Positions 32,514 to 40,885 of a stretch of DNA of 64,000 nucleotides are shown one piece after another. This DNA comes from Onstottus_B arcticum (GTDB lineage Bacteria > Acidobacteriota > Blastocatellia > UBA7656). Each line of letters opens with the position of its first letter. Position 1 is the first letter of the stretch. The position numbers and the translations under genes are program-made. The notes under the pieces were generated by a model, which saw nothing but the letters and a program-made list of their open reading frames with translations, was not told where the DNA came from and made no database searches. The DNA lies in NCBI GenBank assembly GCA_038040485.1, contig JBBPIE010000002.1:333964-397963 (forward strand), written 5' to 3'.

Positions 32514-35207
32514 ATGCCGGATGTTAGTCGCACAACCCGCTTCTCTTTCAAGCCGCACCTCCGGCTGATCAACTTCATCGGTCTAATAGTGCCGCGCCGC
32601 TTGCGCGCCGACTGGCGGCAGGAATGGGAAGCCGAGTTGCAATACCGCGAGTTGCTGCTTGCGGATTGGGACAAGCTCAACTGGAAAAGCAAACTCGATT
32701 TGGTGCGGCGAAGCCTGGGCGCGTTTTGGGATGCGCTGATGCTGCAGCCACAAAGACTGGAGGACGAGATGTTTCAGGATGTGCGTTTTGGCTTGCGAAT
32801 GTTGCTGAAGAATCCAGGTTTTACCGTCGTCGCCGTGCTCACATTGGCGCTGGGCATCGGCGCGAACACGGCGATCTTCAGCGTTGTTCACACGGTGTTG
32901 CTGCGTCCTTTGCCGTTCGCGGAGCAGGAGCGACTGGTGATGCTGTGGAAGCAGGACGCGATCGCCAGCAGCTCGTTTGTAGAATTGGCGCTACCTGAAG
33001 TCATGGACTGGCAACAACAATCCCATAGCTTTACCAGTGTCGCTGCGATGCCGGCCACGGTATATGGCTATGGTTACGTGCTGACCGGCAAGGGCGAAGC
33101 CGTACAGCTTGAAAGCTCAAAAGTGACGGGCGATTTCTTTTCGCTGCTCGGCGTGCAGCCTGCGCATGGTCGAGTCTTTAACGAGAATGACGATCAGGTG
33201 AATGGACCGAAGGTTGTGATCCTCAGCGACCGCGTATGGCGTGAACGATTCAGCGCCGACCCGAATATCATAGGGCAAACCATTACGCTGACCGAGCAAG
33301 GGTATACGGTCGTTGGTGTGATGCCGGCGAAGTTCGAGTTCCCAAAGGGCGTGGATTTGTGGGTGCCGCTGAAGGCAACGATGACCGCGCGCACCACTGA
33401 GAGTCGGGGTGCCACCTTTTTACAGGCGGTAGGCAGGCTCGAGCCGGGAGTGACGATCGCGCAGGCCGAATCCGAAATGAACAGTGTTATTTCACGCATT
33501 GCGGAGCAGCATCCCGAAACCCAAGCCGCTGGACATCGCGTCGTCATCACTCCGCTCGCCACTTATTTGTTTGGCGACGCGCGTCCGGCGCTTTGGTTGC
33601 TGCTGGCCGCAACCGGAATGTTGTTGCTCATTGCCACGGCCAATATCGCCAACTTGTCGCTGGCACGCGCGACCGCACGACGCAGGGAATTCGCGGTGCG
33701 CGCAGCGCTGGGCGCAGGCCGTTTCAGACTGGTCCGTCAGTTGTTGAGCGAAAGTCTTGTTCTCGCGCTTTGTGGCGGCGCAGGCGGAGTGTTGCTCGCT
33801 CACTGGTTGATCAAGCTGCTCATACGGGTTGCGCCCAATGACATCCCGCGAGTCGAAGACGTAGAGTTAAATGTTACAGTACTGCTCTTCAGCCTCGTCG
33901 TTACGTTACTGACGGTGATCCTTTTTGGGCTGGTTCCCGCGCTGACAGCTTCACGGCTCAATCTCAATCAAGCGCTCAATGAAGGCAGCACAAAAATGTC
34001 CGGCGAACGCCACGGGCTGCGCGCACGCAGCGCAATGGTGATTTGCGAAGTCGCCGTAACCGTGGTCTTGCTGGCTGGAGCTTCGCTCATTCTGCGCAGC
34101 TTTGTGAATCTCAGCACCGTCAATCTGGGTTTTGATCCGCATAACGTTCTGACCATGCATTTGCGAGTGCAGGGCGCGAACTACGCCAAGCCCGAAGCTC
34201 GGCGGGAATTTTTTCGGCAACTGATCGAACGGCTCGAAGCGCAACCCGGTGTCGAGGCGGCGAGCGCGGTTTTGATCCGTCCGATGGAAGGTACTGCGGG
34301 CTGGGACACGCCATTTACACTGGAAGGGCAATCAGTCGCCGACGCGCAGGAAAACCGCGTGCCGAATTTTGAAGCCGTCACGCCGCATTACTTTCAAACG
34401 TTCAGAATTCCCATCAAAGCGGGACGCGAATTTAACGAGCAGGACACAGAACAGTCGCCCCTGTCGGCCATCATCAGCGAGACGATGGCAAAGACTCTTT
34501 TCGGCCCCGGCGTGGACCCGCTCGGCAAACGTCTCAGGCTTGGCACGGAGCCTTCTGACAGTCCTTCCTGGCGCACTATTGTCGGCGTCGCGGGGGACGC
34601 ACGTTACCGTGAATTGCAGGACGTTCGTTTTGATCTTTATTTCCCGTTCGCGCAATGGCCAAGCGCGTTCGTCAATCATTTCGCCGTGCGTACGACAACG
34701 GACCCGGCCGCCTTGCTGACCACTGTGCGCCGTGAGGTGGCTGCGCTTGATTCCAGTCAGGCGGTGACTCGAGTGGCAACGATGGATCAACTCGTCGCCG
34801 CGAATCTGGCACAGTCGCGGTTCAGCGCTGTAATGCTGAACTGGCTGTCGGGGCTGGCACTGCTGCTGGCCGCGATTGGGATTTACGGCGTTCTGGCCTA
34901 TTCCGTCGCCAGGCGCATGAGCGAGTTCGGCATTCGGCTCGCGCTGGGGGCACAGCCAGGCGACATCCTGAAGCTGGTCATCGGACAAGGAATGCGCTTG
35001 GTCACCGCCGGACTTGTCCTTGGCCTAGCAGCTTCATTCGTGCTGACACGCCTGATCGCAAAACTTTTGTACGGTGTAAGCGCGACCGATCCGTTGACCT
35101 TCAGCGGGATTGCCCTGCTGTTGACGGCCATAGCGTTGTTCGCCTGCTGGTTACCGGCACGACGCGCAACCAGAGTTGACCCAATCACCGCCCTTCGATG
35201 TGAATAA
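32514..35207 (+). CDS. ADOP-family orphan ABC permease 3 (first of the array)
   Basis: 897 residues. The N-terminal soluble domain (about residues 20-90) contains IVPRRLRADWRQEWEAELQY and LLLADWDKLNWKSKLDLVRR, found on six of the seven array members and typical of ADOPs that follow PadR. Then comes the doubled MacB_PCD/FtsX body with first-helix motif LALGIGANTAIFSVVHTVLL (His in place of Asn-Ala), ending RVDPITALRCE. ATG 32514 has GAGG close upstream; a GTG six codons earlier is possible. It is the nearest to PadR (30 bp) and 10 bp before the next permease, so it is probably the head of a polycistronic message. Confidence 0.93.
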   Translation: MPDVSRTTRFSFKPHLRLINFIGLIVPRRLRADWRQEWEAELQYRELLLADWDKLNWKSKLDLVRRSLGAFWDALMLQPQRLEDEMFQDVRFGLRMLLKNPGFTVVAVLTLALGIGANTAIFSVVHTVLLRPLPFAEQERLVMLWKQDAIASSSFVELALPEVMDWQQQSHSFTSVAAMPATVYGYGYVLTGKGEAVQLESSKVTGDFFSLLGVQPAHGRVFNENDDQVNGPKVVILSDRVWRERFSADPNIIGQTITLTEQGYTVVGVMPAKFEFPKGVDLWVPLKATMTARTTESRGATFLQAVGRLEPGVTIAQAESEMNSVISRIAEQHPETQAAGHRVVITPLATYLFGDARPALWLLLAATGMLLLIATANIANLSLARATARRREFAVRAALGAGRFRLVRQLLSESLVLALCGGAGGVLLAHWLIKLLIRVAPNDIPRVEDVELNVTVLLFSLVVTLLTVILFGLVPALTASRLNLNQALNEGSTKMSGERHGLRARSAMVICEVAVTVVLLAGASLILRSFVNLSTVNLGFDPHNVLTMHLRVQGANYAKPEARREFFRQLIERLEAQPGVEAASAVLIRPMEGTAGWDTPFTLEGQSVADAQENRVPNFEAVTPHYFQTFRIPIKAGREFNEQDTEQSPLSAIISETMAKTLFGPGVDPLGKRLRLGTEPSDSPSWRTIVGVAGDARYRELQDVRFDLYFPFAQWPSAFVNHFAVRTTTDPAALLTTVRREVAALDSSQAVTRVATMDQLVAANLAQSRFSAVMLNWLSGLALLLAAIGIYGVLAYSVARRMSEFGIRLALGAQPGDILKLVIGQGMRLVTAGLVLGLAASFVLTRLIAKLLYGVSATDPLTFSGIALLLTAIALFACWLPARRATRVDPITALRCE

Positions 35208-35217
35208 GCTGAAACCA

Positions 35218-38058
35218 ATGGCTGGTTCGACATCAAGAACGCGCTTTCGTCTTTGGCTCTGGCTGATCCGCCTGATCGGCGTGATCGTGCCGCGCCGGTT
35301 GCGCTCGGACTGGAAACAGGAGTGGGAAGCGGAATTGCGATACCGCGAGTTGATGCTTGCAGATTGGGACAAGCTCAATTGGAAAACCAAACTGGGCTTA
35401 CTGTGGCGAAGTCTGGGCGCGTTTTGGGATGCGCTGCTGTTACAGCCGCAACGATGGGAGGACGAGATGTTTCAGGACATACGTTATGGCGTGAGGATGC
35501 TGTTGAAGAGCAAAGGGTTCACCGCTGTGGCGGTGCTTTCGTTGGCGCTCGGGATTGGCGCGAATACAGCGCTGTTCAGTGTGGTGGATGCCGTTTTGCT
35601 GAAGACACTGCCGGTCAGCGAGCCCGAGCGGCTGGTGCTGTTTGAGTGGCAAGCGGGAAGCGCGTTTAGGACAAACGGCATGCGCGGGTATTTCTCTCAG
35701 CGGGCGCCGGGTACGCGCGGAGCTTCGATGTTCCGGTACGACATCTTCGAGAAACTGCGCGACGCGAGTGCTCAAGCGCCGGAAGGGCCGCTCACGGATT
35801 TCTTTGCGTTCGCTGCAATCTATGAATTGACGGCAGTGGTGAATGATCAAGCGGAGATCATAACCGGGCAAGCAGTGACCGGAGGCTACCACGCCGGCGT
35901 CGGCGTGCAACCGCTGCTGGGACGCACAATCGCGGCCGACGACGACGATGCCGCCGCCGCGCCTGTAGTTGTGCTCAGCTATAAATACTGGCAGGAGCGG
36001 TTTGGCGCAGACCCTGCGGCCATAAACCAGCAGCTCAAACTCAATCAAACACTGTTCACAATCATCGGAGTGACTCCGCCTGCTTTTATGGGCACGTTGC
36101 AGGTGGACGAGCGTCCAACCGTCACGGTGCCGCTGGCGTGTGAGCCGCTGTTGCTGGGCGAGCGAACAGGGATGGCCAAGGCAGGTAAGCCGGGGATTTG
36201 GTGGTTGAATCTGATGGGCCGATTGAAACCAGGAGCGACATATGAGCAAGCTCGCGAAAGTCTGAACGCCACATTTCAAACAGCGGCTCTGGAAGCGATG
36301 CCACCGCCACGCAAGGATAGTGAGCCTGTGCAAATAGATCCGCAGGACTATCCGCGCCTGGTCGCGCAATCGGGCAGCGCTGGATTGATGGAAGGACGCA
36401 AAAACTACTCGGCCACAATCTACGGTCTGTTCGTCGTTGTTGGACTGGTCCTGCTGATTGCGTGCGCCAACGTCGCGAACCTTTTGCTGGCTCGCGCCGC
36501 TTTGCGCGGAGGGGAGATCAGCCTGAGGCTCGCGGTCGGCGCGGGGCGTTGGCGTCTGATCCGGCAGCTTTTGACCGAGAGCGTATTGCTGGCGGCATTG
36601 GGTGGGGCGGTCGGCGTGCTCTTCGCGTTCTGGGGCAAGAGTGCGCTGGTTGCAATGGCCGAGCCGCACACCGCCTTCTTGCCCGCCGGAGTTGACCCAA
36701 GTCTGAACTGGCGGGTTCTGGCGTTTACGATTGCCGTGTCGTTACTGACCGGCATCCTGTTCGGTCTGGTTCCGGCCTGGCGCGCGACGAGCCTTGATCT
36801 GTCCACGGCGCTGAAGCAGAGCAACCGCCATACAGGCGTGGTTTCGAGGTTAAGCAAGGGGCTGGTCGTCGCCCAGGTCGCGCTGTCGCTTCTGTTACTG
36901 GTTGGCGCGGGGCTGTTCATTCGCACGATGCACAATCTGCAACGGATCAACCTCGGCTTCAATCAAGAAAACCTATTGCTGTTCGCGCTGCAACCGAATC
37001 ATGGCGGGTATAAGGACGAGCGGCTGGTTCAGTTCTACCAGCAACTCTTCGAGCGCCTGGACAACCTGCCCGGTGTGAGTTCGGCGACGTTTGGCAAAGT
37101 CCCGCTCATCGCCCACTACATGTACAACACAAACGTGCTGTTGCCGGGCGAAACAGAAAAGAGCGGGGCTGAGCACACGACCAATCGGCAGATGATTCGC
37201 GAAAACTATTTCTCGACAATGGAGATTCCGTTGCTGCGTGGGCGAAGCTTTATTGGTCAGGACGACGCGCGCGCTCCCAAAGTGGCGGTCGTAAATCAAA
37301 CCTTCGGCAGCAAGTTCTTCCCCGACGAAGACATCCTCGGCAAACACGTCGTGGACACCGAGACCAAGCGTGACGTCGAGATCATCGGCGTCGTCGCCGA
37401 TACAAAATACAACAGCCAACGCGATGACATCGAGCCGTTGCTTTACACGCCGTGGCTGCAAGAAGGTCCGGAGATCGGCGATATGTACTTCGCCCTTCGC
37501 ACGTCGGGCGAGCCGGCCGCTCTCGTCACCGCCGTGAGCCAGGCGGTGCACGAAATGGACAGCAATCTGCCGGTGACGGCCGTTATGTCACAAGCCGCGC
37601 TCGTGCAGCAGAGCCTGGGGCAGGAACGACTTTATACCTGGCTGCTGAGCTTCTTTGGCGGGTTGGCGCTCTTGCTCGCAGCCATTGGCCTGTCGGGCGT
37701 GCTTGCCTATTCGGTCGCGCAACGCACGAATGAGATCGGCGTCCGGATGGCGCTCGGAGCGCAAACCGGGAACGTCTTGCGGCTGGTGGTCTGGCAAGGA
37801 ATGAAACTGGTGCTGGTGGGATTGGCAGTCGGTTCGGTGAGCGGGTATGCGTTGACCCGCCTTCTGGCAAGCCAATACTTCGAGGCGCGGGCGTGGCAGC
37901 GCCAGGTCGCAGAGCAGCTTTACGGCGTGACGGGGACCGACCCGCTGACCTTCGCTGTGATCGCGTCACTGCTGACGCTGGTCGCGCTGGCGGCTTGCTG
38001 GCTGCCAGCACGCAAAGCGGCGCAAGTAGATCCGCTAACGGCGCTGCGGCATGAATAG
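35218..38058 (+). CDS. ADOP-family orphan ABC permease 4 (long type)
   Basis: 946 residues, one of two long paralogues (with the gene at 40886). After the soluble N-terminal domain (IVPRRLRSDWKQEWEAELRY) the first helix reads LALGIGANTALFSVVDAVLL. The first periplasmic domain is larger than in the short type. The last FtsX loop has an extra segment of about 14 residues, LASQYFEARAWQRQVAEQLY, before GVTGTDPLTF. It ends QVDPLTALRHE. ATG 35218 is ten bases after the previous stop with no clear ribosome site, so translational coupling is likely. Confidence 0.93.
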   Translation: MAGSTSRTRFRLWLWLIRLIGVIVPRRLRSDWKQEWEAELRYRELMLADWDKLNWKTKLGLLWRSLGAFWDALLLQPQRWEDEMFQDIRYGVRMLLKSKGFTAVAVLSLALGIGANTALFSVVDAVLLKTLPVSEPERLVLFEWQAGSAFRTNGMRGYFSQRAPGTRGASMFRYDIFEKLRDASAQAPEGPLTDFFAFAAIYELTAVVNDQAEIITGQAVTGGYHAGVGVQPLLGRTIAADDDDAAAAPVVVLSYKYWQERFGADPAAINQQLKLNQTLFTIIGVTPPAFMGTLQVDERPTVTVPLACEPLLLGERTGMAKAGKPGIWWLNLMGRLKPGATYEQARESLNATFQTAALEAMPPPRKDSEPVQIDPQDYPRLVAQSGSAGLMEGRKNYSATIYGLFVVVGLVLLIACANVANLLLARAALRGGEISLRLAVGAGRWRLIRQLLTESVLLAALGGAVGVLFAFWGKSALVAMAEPHTAFLPAGVDPSLNWRVLAFTIAVSLLTGILFGLVPAWRATSLDLSTALKQSNRHTGVVSRLSKGLVVAQVALSLLLLVGAGLFIRTMHNLQRINLGFNQENLLLFALQPNHGGYKDERLVQFYQQLFERLDNLPGVSSATFGKVPLIAHYMYNTNVLLPGETEKSGAEHTTNRQMIRENYFSTMEIPLLRGRSFIGQDDARAPKVAVVNQTFGSKFFPDEDILGKHVVDTETKRDVEIIGVVADTKYNSQRDDIEPLLYTPWLQEGPEIGDMYFALRTSGEPAALVTAVSQAVHEMDSNLPVTAVMSQAALVQQSLGQERLYTWLLSFFGGLALLLAAIGLSGVLAYSVAQRTNEIGVRMALGAQTGNVLRLVVWQGMKLVLVGLAVGSVSGYALTRLLASQYFEARAWQRQVAEQLYGVTGTDPLTFAVIASLLTLVALAACWLPARKAAQVDPLTALRHE

Positions 38059-38059
38059 G

Positions 38060-38137
38060 TTCGAGGTTTCTGGTTTCTGGTTTCTGGTTTGGGGTTTGGG
38101 GTTCAGGGTTTGGGGTTGGGGTTTGGGGTTTGGGGTT
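38060..38137 (+). repeat. G-rich GGTTTCT / GGGGTTT repeat, G-quadruplex candidate
   Basis: Immediately after a permease stop, four GGTTTCT-like units pass into eight or more GGGGTTT/GGGGTTC units with several runs of four G separated by 2-6 bases. This satisfies the usual quadruplex pattern many times over on the plus strand. No coding role. Confidence 0.75.
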
Positions 38138-38162
38138 CATCGGCGGCACAGCACAAGAAGTG

Positions 38163-40853
38163 ATGGTTGATGCGACTCACACAACTCGCTTTCGTTTTTG
38201 GCTTTGGCTGATCAGCTTGATCGGGGTCATCGTGCCGCGCCGGTTTCGCGCTGACTGGAAGCAGGAATGGGAAGCTGAGTTGCGCTACCGCGAGTTGCTG
38301 CTCGCCGATTGGGACAAGCTCAATTGGAAAACAAAACTCGACTTGGTGCGACGAAGTCTGGGGGCGTTTTGGGATGCGTTGGTGCTACAACCCCAAAGAC
38401 TGGAGGACGAGATGTTTCAAGACCTGCGGTTTGGTTTGCGAATGTTACTCAAGCAACCCGGCTTCACAGTGATTGCCGTGCTAGCGATGGCGCTCGGCAT
38501 CGGCGCGAACACAGCGATCTTCAGCGTCGTGAATGCTGTGTTGTTGCGCCCATTGCCTTATCCCGAAGCCAACCGAATGGTACTGCTCTGGGGCAACTTT
38601 CTGAAGATCAACATCACGCAGTTGCGCGCCAAGTCGGCAGAGTACGTGGATTACCGCGATCAGACCCAAAGCTTCGATCAGGTCGCGGCGTTCCACTCGG
38701 TCGATGTCAATCTGACAGGCAGCGGCCAGCCGGAGCGCATCGCGGGCGCGCGTGTGTCACCCAATCTCTTTGCGCTCCTCGAGGCGCAACCGGCGCAAGG
38801 TCGGGTTATCGCCGCTGACGAGAATCAGCCGGGGCGCGACAATGTCGCCGTAATCAGCCGCGGTTTCTGGCAACTGCGACTGGGCGGCGCGGCGAAAGTG
38901 ATCGGACAACAACTCAAGCTCAACGATTTGAATTACACGATTATCGGGGTGATGCCCGCCGAGTTTCAATTTCCGCACGCGAGTTTTGGTTTTGCCGAAC
39001 CGGCGGAGGTCTGGCTGCCGCTGGCGCTCGATCCCACGCAAGTTGCCGAGCGCAGCGGCTTGTATGAAATCAACGTGCTCGCGCGGCTCAAACCGCAAGT
39101 GCACTTGCTGGAAGCGCAAGCTGAGTTGAGCGCGCTGGCGCAAAAGTTCGAACGGGAATATCGCGGCTATCGCGGGCCGAACAATGCGGATGGCGGCTGG
39201 CGCATCACGGTCGTGCCGTTGCAGGAGCAGATCACGGGCGCGAGCAGCCGCGCGTTATGGATTTTGTTGGGCGCGGTCGGCCTGGTGCTGCTCATCGCCT
39301 GCGCCAACGTCGCCAATCTGCTGCTCATGCGGGCGACGGTGCGGCAAAAGGAACTGGCGATTCGCTCGGCGCTCGGCGCGCGACGCGGGCGCATCGTGCG
39401 GCAGTTGCTGGTCGAAAGTATGTTGTTGGCCGGATTGGGTGGTGCGTTGGGTTTGCTGTTGGCGTGGTGGAGTGTGCGGACGCTGGCCTTGCTCAGCCCC
39501 GCCAATCTGCCGCGCGCCGCTGAGGTCAATGTGGATGGGCGAGTGCTGGGGTTCACGGTGCTGCTGGCGGTGCTGACCGGCCTCGTCTTCGGTCTCGTCC
39601 CCGCGTGGCAAGCCTCAAAGCCCGATTTGCAGCACACACTGAAAGAGGGCGGCGCGAATCGGATTCGCGGCCGGCATCGCGGGCGCGAGTTGCTGGCCAT
39701 GGGCGAAGTCGCGCTAGCGCTGCCCTTGCTCATCGGCGCGGGGCTGCTGCTCAACAGTTTCTTGCGCTTGCAGCGCGTCAAACCCGGCGTGGACACGGAC
39801 AAAATCCTCATCGCCGAGATCAACCTGCCCGCCACGAAATACCGCGAACCCGCGAGGGCATCGGCATTTTTTGAAGAACTGACGCGCCGTGTCGCAGCGT
39901 TGCCCGGCGTCGAACAGGCAAGCTTCGGTACCTTGCCGATCTTGAGCGGCGCGGCGATCATTGATGCCTTCTCCATCGAAGGCCGCCCGCTTGATCTCAA
40001 CAATCCTAACGTCTCAGGCTGGCAACGCATCGCGCCGGGCTACTTCCACACGCTGGGCGTCCCGTTGGTTGCGGGCCGCGATTTCTCCGCCAGTGACACC
40101 CGCGAGGCCGCGCCCGTGGCGATCATCAACGAAACGCTGGCGCGCAATTACTTCCCTGATGGCAATGCGCTAGGCCAACGCCTCACCCCGGGCTTGCCGC
40201 GCCCGGATAACCCCTTCTCCACGATCATCGGCATCGTCAAAGACATCCCGCACCGCACCGTTGAATCACAGGCTGAGCCGGATTACTTCCTGCCTTTTGC
40301 GCGCGAGCCGCGACGCGATGCCTACCTGTTTGTGCGCGCCACTGTCACTCCGGCGAGCCTTACTGCTGCCGTGCGCGGCCAGGTGCTGGCGATTGACGGA
40401 GCTCAGCCGGTGACAAGCTTCCGGATGATGAATGAAGTCGTCGCATTTACGACCGCGCCGCGCCGGTTTAATACACTGTTGCTCGGCGGGTTTGCGCTGA
40501 TTGCGTTGCTGCTGGCGGCGCTGGGGATTTACAGCGTGAACTCGTATGCGGTCACGCAGCGCACCCATGAGATCGGCATTCGGATGGCGTTGGGGGCACA
40601 GGCTGGCGACGTGCTCAAGATGATCGTGCTAAAGGGGTTCGCGATGACCCTCGCCGGGATTGGCATCGGCGTGGCTGGCGCTCTTGCGTTGACTCGCGTC
40701 ATGACGAAATTGTTGTTCGAGGTGAGCGCCACTGACCCGTTGACCTTTGTGAGCATCTCGCTGCTGTTGGCAGCCGTCGCGCTGCTCGCCTGCTGGATTC
40801 CGGCACGGCGGGCGACACAGGTTGATCCGCTGGTGGCCTTGCGGCACGAGTAA
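38163..40853 (+). CDS. ADOP-family orphan ABC permease 5
   Basis: 896 residues, short type. N-terminal domain IVPRRFRADWKQEWEAELRY, first helix ALGIGANTAIFSVVNAVLLR, ending QVDPLVALRHE. Between about residues 35 and 70 its DNA is identical over roughly 100 bp with that of the next permease (40969-41069), a sign of recent exchange. ATG 38163 is preceded by AAGAAG; an earlier in-frame start would read into the G-rich repeat. The second half has some weakly conserved loops but the FtsX helices are intact, so it appears functional. Confidence 0.92.
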   Translation: MVDATHTTRFRFWLWLISLIGVIVPRRFRADWKQEWEAELRYRELLLADWDKLNWKTKLDLVRRSLGAFWDALVLQPQRLEDEMFQDLRFGLRMLLKQPGFTVIAVLAMALGIGANTAIFSVVNAVLLRPLPYPEANRMVLLWGNFLKINITQLRAKSAEYVDYRDQTQSFDQVAAFHSVDVNLTGSGQPERIAGARVSPNLFALLEAQPAQGRVIAADENQPGRDNVAVISRGFWQLRLGGAAKVIGQQLKLNDLNYTIIGVMPAEFQFPHASFGFAEPAEVWLPLALDPTQVAERSGLYEINVLARLKPQVHLLEAQAELSALAQKFEREYRGYRGPNNADGGWRITVVPLQEQITGASSRALWILLGAVGLVLLIACANVANLLLMRATVRQKELAIRSALGARRGRIVRQLLVESMLLAGLGGALGLLLAWWSVRTLALLSPANLPRAAEVNVDGRVLGFTVLLAVLTGLVFGLVPAWQASKPDLQHTLKEGGANRIRGRHRGRELLAMGEVALALPLLIGAGLLLNSFLRLQRVKPGVDTDKILIAEINLPATKYREPARASAFFEELTRRVAALPGVEQASFGTLPILSGAAIIDAFSIEGRPLDLNNPNVSGWQRIAPGYFHTLGVPLVAGRDFSASDTREAAPVAIINETLARNYFPDGNALGQRLTPGLPRPDNPFSTIIGIVKDIPHRTVESQAEPDYFLPFAREPRRDAYLFVRATVTPASLTAAVRGQVLAIDGAQPVTSFRMMNEVVAFTTAPRRFNTLLLGGFALIALLLAALGIYSVNSYAVTQRTHEIGIRMALGAQAGDVLKMIVLKGFAMTLAGIGIGVAGALALTRVMTKLLFEVSATDPLTFVSISLLLAAVALLACWIPARRATQVDPLVALRHE

Positions 40854-40885
40854 GTGATTTCCGATTGACGATTGGCGATTGCCGA

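Noticed and set aside
35440..36669. 409-codon minus-strand frame opposite permease 4
   Set aside because: A shadow frame of a strongly coding ADOP gene, rich in Gln/Arg/His without family likeness. Other long minus frames at 42071 and 50057 are the same kind.
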